Assembly (NCBI RefSeq): GCF_003710255.1
Contig: NZ_RHIB01000001.1
Location: forward strand, 1-64,000
DNA length: 64,000 nt
Direction: 5' to 3'
Source of the DNA: Alteribacter keqinensis
GTDB taxonomy: Bacteria; Bacillota; Bacilli; Bacillales; Salisediminibacteriaceae
Position numbers and translations under genes: made by a program. The notes below the pieces were generated by a model that worked only from the letters and a program-made list of their open reading frames with translations, made no database searches and had not been told where the DNA came from. Each line of letters opens with the position of its first letter. The first letter of the stretch is position 1. Shown piece after piece: positions 26,899 to 36,282 of the stretch.

Positions 26899-29259
26899 GT
26901 GCAGGTGAAAATGGAAAACCAGAAGTTTGTTATTAATGGAGAGGACGTTTTCCTTTATGGAGGCGAATTGCATTACTTTCGTGTTCCTAAAGACGAATGG
27001 AAGGACAGGCTTATAAAAATTAAGGAATCCGGCTGCAACCTTGTGAGCACATATGTTCCATGGGTATGGCACGAACCACGGGAGGGAGAAGTCGACCTGA
27101 CAGGCGGTACCAGAGGGGAGCGGGATCTGAAAGGCTTTCTTGCCCTGGTCAGGGAAATGGGGCTTTATTGTATCGTCCGCCCCGGGCCCTATGTAATGGC
27201 TGAAGTACGCTATCACGGAATTCCTGCCTGGCTCCTTGATAATTATCCTGAGGTCGTTGCAAAAAACCGTGAGGGAAAAGAACATCCCACAAGTGTTGTG
27301 TCGTACAGGCATCCTGTGTTTTTAGAAAAAACGAAAAAATGGTATGAAGCGGTGAATGAAGTCATCGCTCCTCAGCAGATTGAGTATGGCGGACCTGTTA
27401 TTATGTATCAATTATGCAATGAAATCGGGATGTTTCATTGGGTGACAAACACGTCAGACTTTAATGAAGAAGTGTTGGACAAGTTCACTGACTATCTGTC
27501 AGGCCAGTACGGCACGATCGAATCCTTTAACCAAAAATACAATATAAACGAAGCTTCCTTCTCTGATTTTGTATCCGTTTTCAAAGAGGGACTGCCATCT
27601 GAATATCCGTCATTTCATTTCGAATGGAGTGAATTTCGAAGAGTTTACATCCGGGATTATGTAGGGGATTTGAGATCCTTTGCCAAAGACACGGGCATCA
27701 CAGTTCCATTCATTATTAATGTGCACGGCTTTAAAGATTATTCCATTTACAGTCGAGGCGTTGATTACCCGATCGGACTGTCACAGCTATATTTAACATC
27801 TGAATTTAATGATGTCGTTATTGCAGGAGACTTTTATCCGGGGCATATCGGATATGATAATTATCATGATCTCGTCCTGGCAACAACGTTTACGAGAGCC
27901 ATTTCCCGGAAAAACCAGCCTGTCTTTTCTGCTGAGTTTCAGTCAGGCCGTTTAGCTGACAGACCCCGCCTTTACCCTCAGGACCTGGATTTAAACACAC
28001 GTACGTGCGTCGCTCACGGGATGAATGCCTTGAACTATTACATGTTTGCCGGTGGTGAAAATTATGAAAATATCGGACTTTTCGGCAGACGGCATGAATG
28101 GCAGGCCCCGATTGATTCAAAAGGAAACCTGAGACCAAACTATGAGAAGGCCCGCCACTTAGGTGAGATGTTCCGCACAATAGGTTCAAGACTGCTGGAT
28201 TCTACTAAGAAAGTGCACACGTATGTAGGATTTAATCCTGATGATTATATGACAGAAGTGGTGGATAAGCGAGATGAGGCATTCATTGGTGACATCGTTG
28301 GTAAACGTGAGCAGGCGTCATTTGATGGTGTGTTGAGACTTCTCACGGCTGCCAATATCCATTTTGAAGCGGTGAACCTTAAAGCAAAACTCAATCCAGT
28401 TAACATTCCTTCTCTCTGGGTTTTTTCAACGGCCATCATGAAAGAAAAACTTCAAAGGAACCTAAGTGAATATGTAAAGGAAGGTGGAAAGCTTGTTCTT
28501 TACCCCGAGATTCCTTATAAGGATGAAAACGGAAATCTGTGCCGTCTTCTGGCAGATGAACTTGAACTCGGGACTTGGGAGGTAATAGGAGGGCGTCCGG
28601 ATTATGCCGATGTAATGTCGATGGATGCGGTGAATATCAGGCAGCGGCTTCACTTCCAAAGCTTTGATGGGAAGCCTCTGGCTCGATTCAGCAGAACTGG
28701 AAACGAGGAAGTAGCAGCTTATGTAAAACAGTACGAAAAAGGTGAAATTCTCGTCCTTGGACTGACGATGGGACATGATTATGCGTATCAACTGGACGTC
28801 ATAAAAGAGCTTGCTGAAACGCTGGGGATTAAGGGTCATCTTCATGCAGAGAACGAAAATATCTCTTTAGTGGAGCGGTCCAATGGGAGAGAATCATTCC
28901 TGTTTGTGAGCAATTATGATGAAGTGGAACAAGGAACGGTTATTTATGAAGAAGGCAGACCTGCTCTGGATGGAGAAGAAATTATTCTTCCACCAAGGTC
29001 ATCCGTGATGGTTATAAGAGATTATGAGATTGCAAAAGGGTTGTCAGTTGTTTTCTCAACATTAGAATGGACAAAACTTGAGCAAACGGAAGATCAAGTC
29101 ACCTTTACGTTAAACCCAGTCGGGAGGGGCGGTATGGTAAAACTGAAAACAGACGGTCAATGGAATACAGAGCATAATGAAGCAACAGATGCGGATACAA
29201 TCAAAATTAAGTCTGCTGATAAACCAGTGACGATTGTTTTAAAGAAACAATCATTATGA
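26899..29259 (+). CDS. Glycoside hydrolase family 35 protein, paralogue 2
   Basis: A cytoplasmic GH35 enzyme of about 786 residues, strongly similar along its length to the one at 2308. Residues (numbered from the GTG): ELHYFRVPKDEW near 23, TYVPWVWHEPREG near 51, probable acid/base E175 in QLCNEIG and nucleophile E346 in FSAEFQSG. GTG 26899 is chosen because aggagg lies 8 bases upstream and the N-terminus then aligns with the other two paralogues; the ATG at 26893 is only 2 bases from the site. A Cys replaces the usual Glu/Asp before the NE pair (LCNE). It is the first gene of a six-gene operon. Substrate may be a beta-1,2-glucoside or a beta-galactoside. Confidence 0.87.
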   Translation: MQVKMENQKFVINGEDVFLYGGELHYFRVPKDEWKDRLIKIKESGCNLVSTYVPWVWHEPREGEVDLTGGTRGERDLKGFLALVREMGLYCIVRPGPYVMAEVRYHGIPAWLLDNYPEVVAKNREGKEHPTSVVSYRHPVFLEKTKKWYEAVNEVIAPQQIEYGGPVIMYQLCNEIGMFHWVTNTSDFNEEVLDKFTDYLSGQYGTIESFNQKYNINEASFSDFVSVFKEGLPSEYPSFHFEWSEFRRVYIRDYVGDLRSFAKDTGITVPFIINVHGFKDYSIYSRGVDYPIGLSQLYLTSEFNDVVIAGDFYPGHIGYDNYHDLVLATTFTRAISRKNQPVFSAEFQSGRLADRPRLYPQDLDLNTRTCVAHGMNALNYYMFAGGENYENIGLFGRRHEWQAPIDSKGNLRPNYEKARHLGEMFRTIGSRLLDSTKKVHTYVGFNPDDYMTEVVDKRDEAFIGDIVGKREQASFDGVLRLLTAANIHFEAVNLKAKLNPVNIPSLWVFSTAIMKEKLQRNLSEYVKEGGKLVLYPEIPYKDENGNLCRLLADELELGTWEVIGGRPDYADVMSMDAVNIRQRLHFQSFDGKPLARFSRTGNEEVAAYVKQYEKGEILVLGLTMGHDYAYQLDVIKELAETLGIKGHLHAENENISLVERSNGRESFLFVSNYDEVEQGTVIYEEGRPALDGEEIILPPRSSVMVIRDYEIAKGLSVVFSTLEWTKLEQTEDQVTFTLNPVGRGGMVKLKTDGQWNTEHNEATDADTIKIKSADKPVTIVLKKQSL

Positions 29260-29370
29260 ACAGATAGATAGTACTGTATCGGTTACCAGTCAGCCAAACA
29301 CGGCCTGCAGAGCAGAACATTGAAAACCACTTTAATTAATCATCCTGACAATTCGAGAGGTGAATGAGTA

Positions 29371-31779
29371 ATGATCGAGATTAAAAACAAACAGATTATC
29401 ATTGATGGGAAACCGGAACTTCTTATGTGCGGCGAAATACATTATTTCCGCCTTGACCGGGAAGAGTGGCAGGATCGAATTGATAAGTTGAAAGCAGCTG
29501 GATGTAACGCAGTCGCAACTTACGTACCCTGGCTCTGTCATGAGCCAGAGGAAGGCCGTATCGATCTCGAAGGGAAAACAAGGCCTGAACTTGATTTAAC
29601 AGGGTTTATTGATCTCTGTGCTGAGAATGATCTTTACTTCTTTTTAAGACCTGGTCCCTTTATTATGGCTGAAATGAAAAACGAAGGCATTCCCCATTGG
29701 GTGATTGATAAGCATCCTGAAATTGTTCCTCTTACTTGGAATGGAGGAAAGACCAGAGCGAAAACACTGGATTACACAGCTCCCGCTTTTTTACTGGAAA
29801 CGAAGAAATGGTATGCTGCCGTTATGAAAGTGGCTGCAACACGGTTACATACCAATGGCGGTAACATTATAGCTGTTCAGCTTGACAATGAAATTGGCAT
29901 GCTTTCCTGGGTGAGTAACAGTCCGGATTTGACAGACAACGTACTTCAGGATTTTTCAGGCTGGCTGAAAGAACGGTACACCCCTGAGGAGATACTGGTA
30001 CGTTATCCTTTCGACCTGGACGATGAAGAAGAAAGAAAAGCAGGCATCCGTTCACCGGATGAAGCTTACAGTGCCGAGCTTCATTATGATCTTGGTTACT
30101 TTATGAGGTTCCGCTTTGCCCGTTATGTAGCTATCCTCAGAGAGTTTTCGGAGGAATTTGGTGTATCTGATATTCCATTTGTGGTAAACATCCACGGAAC
30201 CGGCGGGGGAAGAGGTCTCATGTTCCCAATCGGCATCAGTCAGTTATACGAGTCTTACACCCAGGCTCCGGGCTACCTTTCAGGATCCGATATCTACTTT
30301 GGTGACCTAACGATGGAAACGTTCCAGGATTTGTATCTTATAAACGGGTTTATGGATGCTGTTCACAATAAGGACCAGCCCCTTACATCTGTTGAGTTTA
30401 ACTGTGGGGACGGAAACTTCGGGAACAACTTCAGCGGACGGATGGATCCTTCTGCTTCAGATTTTAAAACGAGAATGTGCATCGCTCAGGGTAACCGTCT
30501 TTTAAACTACTACCTCTTTACCGGAGGAAGAAACTACCGGATGGAAAAATCGTATAACGATGGAAATGACAGAATTGCCCACACCGGAGAACGTCATGGC
30601 TTTGCCGCACCGGTCAGCCCTGAAGGAGAATTGAATTACACGTTCCCGAGAATGGCCAGGTCCATTCAGACAATGATGGCCGTTTCCAATAAGCTTGCGG
30701 TTATGAATGAGGAGCGTGACGACGTTGCCTTTGCCTTTATTCCTGATTATTACATGACTGAATCGCGGTATGACAACAGTGATAAAATGGCTGCCATTTA
30801 CCAGAACATCCAGGTAAACCGGGCAGCCGGGGCGTGGGAAAACATGGCCCGGGCTATGCTGATCTCTGGATACAGATTTGGTTCAGTGGATATTCAGAAT
30901 AAATCCATCACACCTGAAGATACCCCTGTCCTGGCTTTGGCTTCAGCTCGTTATTTACATGTTTCAGTTCAGAAAAAATTAGTGGACTACATTCAAAATG
31001 GTGGCGGACTGCTCCTTTATGGAGAGGTTCCGACTTATGATATGGAAGGAAACCCATGTACAATCCTCGCCGATGCAATTGGGATTCAATCAATCAAGAA
31101 CACTAATGCAGACCTCGAATATAAATTGTCGGTTTATGCCGATGGGTGGGCGAAGCCAAGACCGGAAATACGCCTGCATAAAGCACAGACAATGGATGTT
31201 AGAGATGCAGAGCCGTTGTTTAAAGTCTATGGAACCGACGAGATCTGCGGTTTTGAAAAAAGTACAGGAAAAGGAAGAGTCGTTATTGTTTCCTGTGCTT
31301 ATACATGTGACCCTGACTTTTTCAAAAAAGCACTGGAGAAGCTTGGCGCACGTGTATCTTTATCCCACGACTGCAAATACCATGGATTATTCATGACCTC
31401 TACAGCACATGATGGGGAAAAATTTATTCATATTCTTAACCTGGACGGCTTTGATAAAGAGTTCCATGTTTATGAAAACGGAAATGCACTGTTTGGTGGG
31501 TATAAGCTTCAGCTTCAGAGTAAAGACGGCGTCATGCTTCCGGTAAATGTTGCTTTTGATGAGGTAACGATTGCCTATTCGACTGCGGAAGTGATGAAAG
31601 CCGGACCTGGTTCTTTTGAGTTCCGTCTGACCCAGTCTGAAGATCGGATTGCATTTGTAACGACACGGGATGTTGCACCAAGTCAGGACTACCGTATTGA
31701 AAAAACAGGTGACAAAACAATAGTCATCTCCAACAAGCACGCAAAAGTAGACGATAAGCTTACAATTTCCTTCTATTAA
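29371..31779 (+). CDS. Glycoside hydrolase family 35 protein, paralogue 3
   Basis: An 802-residue cytoplasmic GH35 enzyme, the most divergent of the three. Key positions: EIHYFRLDREEW (22-33), TYVPWLCHEPEEG (50-62), probable acid/base E174 in QLDNEIG, and nucleophile E342 in TSVEFNCGDG, where the other two have SAEFQ(G/S)G. The changed pocket loop (NCGDGNFGNNFSG) suggests different linkage or subsite preference. Rossmann-like middle domain about 495-570. gagaggtg precedes the ATG. There is a 111-base gap from the previous gene with no terminator, so it is probably co-transcribed. Confidence 0.86.
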   Translation: MIEIKNKQIIIDGKPELLMCGEIHYFRLDREEWQDRIDKLKAAGCNAVATYVPWLCHEPEEGRIDLEGKTRPELDLTGFIDLCAENDLYFFLRPGPFIMAEMKNEGIPHWVIDKHPEIVPLTWNGGKTRAKTLDYTAPAFLLETKKWYAAVMKVAATRLHTNGGNIIAVQLDNEIGMLSWVSNSPDLTDNVLQDFSGWLKERYTPEEILVRYPFDLDDEEERKAGIRSPDEAYSAELHYDLGYFMRFRFARYVAILREFSEEFGVSDIPFVVNIHGTGGGRGLMFPIGISQLYESYTQAPGYLSGSDIYFGDLTMETFQDLYLINGFMDAVHNKDQPLTSVEFNCGDGNFGNNFSGRMDPSASDFKTRMCIAQGNRLLNYYLFTGGRNYRMEKSYNDGNDRIAHTGERHGFAAPVSPEGELNYTFPRMARSIQTMMAVSNKLAVMNEERDDVAFAFIPDYYMTESRYDNSDKMAAIYQNIQVNRAAGAWENMARAMLISGYRFGSVDIQNKSITPEDTPVLALASARYLHVSVQKKLVDYIQNGGGLLLYGEVPTYDMEGNPCTILADAIGIQSIKNTNADLEYKLSVYADGWAKPRPEIRLHKAQTMDVRDAEPLFKVYGTDEICGFEKSTGKGRVVIVSCAYTCDPDFFKKALEKLGARVSLSHDCKYHGLFMTSTAHDGEKFIHILNLDGFDKEFHVYENGNALFGGYKLQLQSKDGVMLPVNVAFDEVTIAYSTAEVMKAGPGSFEFRLTQSEDRIAFVTTRDVAPSQDYRIEKTGDKTIVISNKHAKVDDKLTISFY

Positions 31780-31848
31780 TATCCTTGTCTTTTTGAGGAG
31801 TGTGCAGGAAGAGTAACGATACAGATGAAGGAAGGAGAAGGTATTAGG

Positions 31849-32544
31849 ATGGAACTGACTCGCACTTTTCAGAAAGCCGGTTACAAGCTGCCTTACTTGC
31901 TTCATTTGCCGGATGATGTCCAAGAAACGGATGAAAAGCTCCCGCTCATCCTTTTTCTTCACGGGGCAGGAGAACGGGGGACGGATATTAACCCCGTCAG
32001 AACCCACGGCATCTTTCAAAACCTGGATATGGCTGAGGATTTCATCATCGTGGCTCCTCAATGCAGCGAACAATCTTACTGGGTGAAAGAGATCGATGGA
32101 TTATCAGCACTTTTGGATGATCTGGAAGTAAAATATCCGGTTGATCCCGACCGCGTATATCTGACAGGACTGAGTATGGGAGGAATCGGAGCTTGGCACC
32201 TTGCTTTGGAAAACCCGGACCGATTTGCAGCGATTGTCCCGGTCTGCGGCGGGCTTTCCGTACCCAGCTTCAGAAGGGAACAATTAGGTCTAACGTTTGA
32301 TTCAAATGAATTGTTCAGCCGGTTGTCCGTTCTTACATCCACGTCTGTCTGGGCTTTTCACGGTGAAAAAGATGATGTTATACCAATGAATGAATCTGTC
32401 AATATGATTGCTTTTCTGCAAAAAGAAGGGGGGAAGGCAGCAATAACGGTCTACGAGAATGTTGGTCATGATTCCTGGGTGCAGGCGTACAGCAGCCCGG
32501 AGCTGTACAAGTGGCTGATCAGCAAGAAAAGGCACAACAAGTAG
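31849..32544 (+). CDS. Alpha/beta-hydrolase carboxylesterase (predicted peptidase/esterase type)
   Basis: A cytoplasmic serine hydrolase of about 231 residues. Oxyanion and nucleophile motifs LILFLHGAGERG and LTGLSMGGIGAWHLA (catalytic Ser in GLSMGG), catalytic Asp in FHGEKDDVIP and His in ENVGHDSW. ATG 31849 follows aaggagaagg by 7 bases and is preferred over an ATG at 31825. Related proteins in polysaccharide loci remove acetyl or other acyl groups from glycans. Here it could strip acyl (for example succinyl) substituents from imported glucans, which is an inference from context. Confidence 0.85.
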   Translation: MELTRTFQKAGYKLPYLLHLPDDVQETDEKLPLILFLHGAGERGTDINPVRTHGIFQNLDMAEDFIIVAPQCSEQSYWVKEIDGLSALLDDLEVKYPVDPDRVYLTGLSMGGIGAWHLALENPDRFAAIVPVCGGLSVPSFRREQLGLTFDSNELFSRLSVLTSTSVWAFHGEKDDVIPMNESVNMIAFLQKEGGKAAITVYENVGHDSWVQAYSSPELYKWLISKKRHNK

Positions 32545-32593
32545 ATTCAATGTTCAGCTGAAAATAATGATTGGGAAAGGGATGTTTCACAAT

Positions 32594-33874
32594 ATGGGAC
32601 AAACCACTGATTTATACAAGGGTTTACCAGAGAATGTAAAGGCTTTTTTTGACAGGCAGTACGAAGATTCCTACAGGCTTCTGGATGCATCGCGTCATCC
32701 TCGTACAGGGTTGTATGCTGATGCCTATATGACTTTGGGTGACAATCCGGATCAACGGTGTTCGATAGCTGCTACAGGTGTGGGACTTATCGGACTCTGT
32801 TCCGCAGATTTGGAAGGATGGGATCCTGATGCACAAGAGAAGGCGGTCGTAACTTTGGAAGCATTGACGGGAAAGATTGATGGCTGCCGTCCGGCGAGAG
32901 AAGAGAATACAGGATTTTTTGCCCACTTTGTTGATATGGATACCGGGGCGAATCTAAACTCTGAAATGTCAACGATTGATACGTCTCTTGTGGTTGCAGG
33001 CGCCATGTTTGCAGGGGAACACTTTAAAGCTACTGCTCCGGAGATCAGTGAAATGGCAAATCAGCTGTTATCAGAAATTGACTGGAGCCAGGTGGTAGCT
33101 GACAAGGACAAAGGAATCATTAATATGGTCATCAAGGATGGAAAGGGGGCCCTCCCTCTAACTGCGTACAATGAATATGTTCTTACAGCCTGGCTTGCAA
33201 AGGTTGGCAACCCGGAAAATAAAGAAGTTCAGGAATTGTGGGAAAACACATTTTCTATAGACAAGATTACTGAGCTCCCGCAAATTCAATACCGAAATAT
33301 CCAGGTTTTAACAGATGGGAAGGCAGAACATTTCTTATCTTCATTTGTCCATCAATTTCCGTTCTATTTAGTACCTGAATACGCAGAGAGTGACGTTTAC
33401 CGCACATTCTATGAAAATGCCTGCATGGCAGACAGGTATAAATGGAAGGAATTAAATGATGTTCCTTCCTATGTATGGGGATATGGGGCAGGACCAAATG
33501 ACGGTCTCCACGGAGGATATCATGCGGATAAAATTAATCAATCTCCGGGAAATGTTGCATCCGCTTACATTGTTGCCGGATTTCTCCCGGTTTACCCGGC
33601 AGGTATTCACGACCTGTACGCCTTGTATCGTCTCCAAATTCCTTATGATACCTATGTAAACAGAGGTGACGTAAAGGATGAAAACAAGTTCCGTGCTGCT
33701 TACCGGTACGGACTTCACAGGTATTCATGGTGGCACTTGGAACAGCCTGAACGCTGGTATCCCACAAAGGTTACGCTTATTGACTGGAGCTCGATGCTAT
33801 ACGGTCTGACCGCTTTTAAACGGGGGATGTCTTTCTTTACTGACCGTCTGAAGAGAAGCAGCAGGAATGCCTGA
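32594..33874 (+). CDS. GH144-like endo-beta-1,2-glucanase (glycoamylase-like domain)
   Basis: A protein of about 426 residues with no signal peptide. Its (alpha/alpha)6-barrel pattern matches the glycoamylase-like family (COG5368) that includes GH144: ENTGFFAHFVDMDTG, EMSTIDTSLVVAGAMFAGE, LTAYNEYVLTAWLAK, WGYGAGPNDGLHGGYHAD, and WYPTKVTLIDWSSMLYG near the C-terminus. GH144 founder CpSGL from Chitinophaga cuts beta-1,2-glucan to sophoro-oligosaccharides. Three in-frame ATGs exist (32567, 32582, 32594); none is ideally spaced, and 32594 lies 12 bases after gggaaaggg. The adjacent phosphorylase and GH3 genes strengthen the assignment. A cytoplasmic location would mean it cleaves imported long or cyclic glucans. 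Confidence 0.72.
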   Translation: MGQTTDLYKGLPENVKAFFDRQYEDSYRLLDASRHPRTGLYADAYMTLGDNPDQRCSIAATGVGLIGLCSADLEGWDPDAQEKAVVTLEALTGKIDGCRPAREENTGFFAHFVDMDTGANLNSEMSTIDTSLVVAGAMFAGEHFKATAPEISEMANQLLSEIDWSQVVADKDKGIINMVIKDGKGALPLTAYNEYVLTAWLAKVGNPENKEVQELWENTFSIDKITELPQIQYRNIQVLTDGKAEHFLSSFVHQFPFYLVPEYAESDVYRTFYENACMADRYKWKELNDVPSYVWGYGAGPNDGLHGGYHADKINQSPGNVASAYIVAGFLPVYPAGIHDLYALYRLQIPYDTYVNRGDVKDENKFRAAYRYGLHRYSWWHLEQPERWYPTKVTLIDWSSMLYGLTAFKRGMSFFTDRLKRSSRNA

Positions 33875-33923
33875 GTCAGTGGCAGTTAACAAATAAAGAT
33901 ACCTTCGTATTGGAGGCGTAACG

Positions 33924-34715
33924 ATGGAAGTAAAAGTGATGTCATTTAATTTGCGGGTGGATATTCCCCAGGACGGAAAAAACGCCTGGTCCTCGCGTGC
34001 ACCCGTAGTACCGGACCTCATCATGAAACATCAGCCGGCAGTCATAGGTACTCAGGAAGGCCTTAAGAGAATGGTTGAGTATATAGCGGGGCAGCTGTCT
34101 GATTACAGCTGGATCGGACAAGGCAGACAGGGCGGGGAAAAGGACGAGTTCTGTGCTATCTTTTATAATCACCGCATGCTTGAAGTGGCCGAATCAGGTC
34201 AATTCTGGCTGTCTGAGACTCCGAAAAAGCCAAACAGTGTCAGCTGGGAAAGCGACTACCCGAGAATATGCACCTGGGCCGTACTTCGTGTTAAAAGCAG
34301 CGGCTCGGTGTTTGCGGTATATAATACCCATCTCGACCATATCAGTCAGGAAGCCAGACAGAGAGGGATTCAGTTAATCGTTAAAAAGATAAATGAAGCA
34401 GCGGTTCAAAGGAACATTCCTTTTGTTTTGACTGGTGATTTTAACAGTCAGCCTGATAATCCGGTTATCCGGTATTTACGGGGCGAGGAGCCTCTCTATG
34501 GTGAAACGGCGGAATTGGTTGATTGCTTTACCGGAATGGGAAGTGAACCCGGAACAACCCTCCACAACTTTGAAGGGGGCAGCTCAGGTAAGCCGATTGA
34601 TTATATCTTCAGTGGTAAGAATGCAAGAGTGATAAAAACAGAAGTAGACAGGTCTTCAATTAATGGTATCTATCCTTCCGATCACTACCCTGTTATTTCG
34701 ACAGTAGAATTATAG
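33924..34715 (+). CDS. Endonuclease/exonuclease/phosphatase-family hydrolase
   Basis: A 263-residue cytoplasmic protein with the metal-dependent EEP fold: KVMSFNLRVD at the N-terminus, IGTQEGL (metal Glu), YNTHLDHISQEAR, LTGDFNSQPDNPVIR (Asp/Asn pair) and C-terminal PSDHYPVISTVEL (catalytic Asp-His). The family splits phosphodiesters in nucleic acids, lipids and sugars. In a glycan operon it may act on a phosphodiester substituent such as phosphoglycerol, but nothing in the sequence fixes this. ggaggcgtaacg precedes the ATG. The sulfatase starts 16 bases downstream. Confidence 0.85.
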   Translation: MEVKVMSFNLRVDIPQDGKNAWSSRAPVVPDLIMKHQPAVIGTQEGLKRMVEYIAGQLSDYSWIGQGRQGGEKDEFCAIFYNHRMLEVAESGQFWLSETPKKPNSVSWESDYPRICTWAVLRVKSSGSVFAVYNTHLDHISQEARQRGIQLIVKKINEAAVQRNIPFVLTGDFNSQPDNPVIRYLRGEEPLYGETAELVDCFTGMGSEPGTTLHNFEGGSSGKPIDYIFSGKNARVIKTEVDRSSINGIYPSDHYPVISTVEL

Positions 34716-34731
34716 AAAGGAATGATCGTCT

Positions 34732-36192
34732 ATGAAAATACTTTATATTGATATTGATGCGTTACGACCTGACCATCTTGGATGCTATGGATATCACCGG
34801 AACACGTCACCCAATATCGACAGTATTGCTGAGAGAGGAACGCGTTTTACGAATTACTATGCCTCTGACGTACCATGTGCCCCGTCCAGAACAGCGATGT
34901 TCAGTTCACAATACGGAATTCATAATGGCGTGGTCAATCACGGAGGTCTGCAGGCTGATAAAAGACCGGTAGGACAGGGTCGTCCGTTTAATTTTCATCA
35001 TACCGAGCATCAGGCTTGGGTGGATGTATTCCGGTCAAAGAAGCATCATACAGCCATTATCAGTCCCTTCCCGGACAGACATGGAGCCTGGCACGTACTG
35101 CAAGGATTTCTTGAAGTACAGGATACAGGAAAACACGCGGCTGAAACAGCTGATGATGTATCAAAAGAGGCTTTACGATGGATTAAAGACCGTGGAACAG
35201 AAAAAAATGACTGGTTCCTGTACTTAAATTTTTGGGACCCGCATACCCCATACCGGACCCCGGAAGAATTCGGAAATCCGTTCGAACACGATCCTGCCCC
35301 GGAATGGCTGACGGATGAAATGATTACTGAGCACGGGGAAAGTTACGGACCATACAGTGCGAGGGATATCCCCCGGGTCAAGCAATGGGGTGATCTGCCG
35401 GATGAAATAAAAAGCCGGGAAGATTTTAAAAAATGGGTTGATGGCTATGATACTGCAATCCGTTATGTGGATGATCACGTTGGGAAGATCATCGAAACTC
35501 TTGAAGAACAGGGAATTCTTGAAGAGACCATCATTATCCTGTCATCTGATCACGGGGAAAATCAAGGTGAGCTGAATGTCTATGGGGATCACCAGACAGC
35601 TGACCATATCACATGCCGGATTCCCTGTATAATAGCAGGTCCGGGAGTGCAGGAAGGCCACGTAGACGAGGATTTTCACTACCAGATTGACTTAGGCCCT
35701 ACATTAGTAGAGTTATTGGGAGAGAAAAGGCGTAGAAAGTGGGATGGCGTCAGCTTTCTTCCGTCACTTACAGAAGGAAAGTCAGCTGGACGTCCCTATC
35801 TCGTCGTAAGTCAGTGTGCCTGGAGCTGCCAGAGAGGCGTACGGTTTGATAATTGGATGTTCATTCGAACCTACCATGACGGCTTAAAGGAATTCCCTGA
35901 GTACATGTTGTTTGACATTGAAAATGATCCACATGAAACAACAAACCTGGCAGAGGAAAAGCCGGAGGTTACAGGCAAAGGGCTGTATTTACTTGACCAA
36001 TGGTATGCCCGTCAGATGGAAGTATCCGATTTACCGGTTGACCCGATGTGGAACGTCATACACGAAGGCGGCCCTTTCCATACAAGGGATGATATGACTC
36101 TTGAATCGTACCTAAAAAAGCTGCGTAAAGAAAACAGACTTGCGGCTGCAGACAGACTGGAACAACGTTATAAGCAGAAAGAAGTAAAGTAG
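34732..36192 (+). CDS. Formylglycine-dependent sulfatase (alkaline phosphatase superfamily)
   Basis: A 486-residue sulfatase without signal peptide. YIDIDALRPDHLGCYGY supplies N-terminal metal-binding Asp residues, and C49-A-P-S-R53 is the CxPxR signature whose Cys must be converted to formylglycine. NFWDPHTPY and LSSDHGENQG provide further active-site His and Asp residues. The C-terminal FDIENDPHETTNLAEE is typical of arylsulfatase-like S1 enzymes. Some relatives with the same signature are phosphonate monoester hydrolases/phosphodiesterases, so the leaving group could be sulfate or a phospho-substituent. Activation is predicted to need the FGE at 11965. Cytoplasmic location implies desulfation after import. 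Last gene of the operon from 26899. Confidence 0.88.
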   Translation: MKILYIDIDALRPDHLGCYGYHRNTSPNIDSIAERGTRFTNYYASDVPCAPSRTAMFSSQYGIHNGVVNHGGLQADKRPVGQGRPFNFHHTEHQAWVDVFRSKKHHTAIISPFPDRHGAWHVLQGFLEVQDTGKHAAETADDVSKEALRWIKDRGTEKNDWFLYLNFWDPHTPYRTPEEFGNPFEHDPAPEWLTDEMITEHGESYGPYSARDIPRVKQWGDLPDEIKSREDFKKWVDGYDTAIRYVDDHVGKIIETLEEQGILEETIIILSSDHGENQGELNVYGDHQTADHITCRIPCIIAGPGVQEGHVDEDFHYQIDLGPTLVELLGEKRRRKWDGVSFLPSLTEGKSAGRPYLVVSQCAWSCQRGVRFDNWMFIRTYHDGLKEFPEYMLFDIENDPHETTNLAEEKPEVTGKGLYLLDQWYARQMEVSDLPVDPMWNVIHEGGPFHTRDDMTLESYLKKLRKENRLAAADRLEQRYKQKEVK

Positions 36193-36282
36193 AGAAATCC
36201 GTTTTTACTACCTTGACGTTGGCGGCGGACAGGTTGCCGCCAACCCTCTAGGATAACTATTTCAAGAATTATCAAAATAATA
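36193..36282 (+). other. Hairpin after the sulfatase gene
   Basis: gttggcggc (36218-36226) pairs with gccgccaac (36236-36244). No T-run follows on the plus strand, so it is a weak terminator candidate or an mRNA 3'-end stabiliser. Confidence 0.45.
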
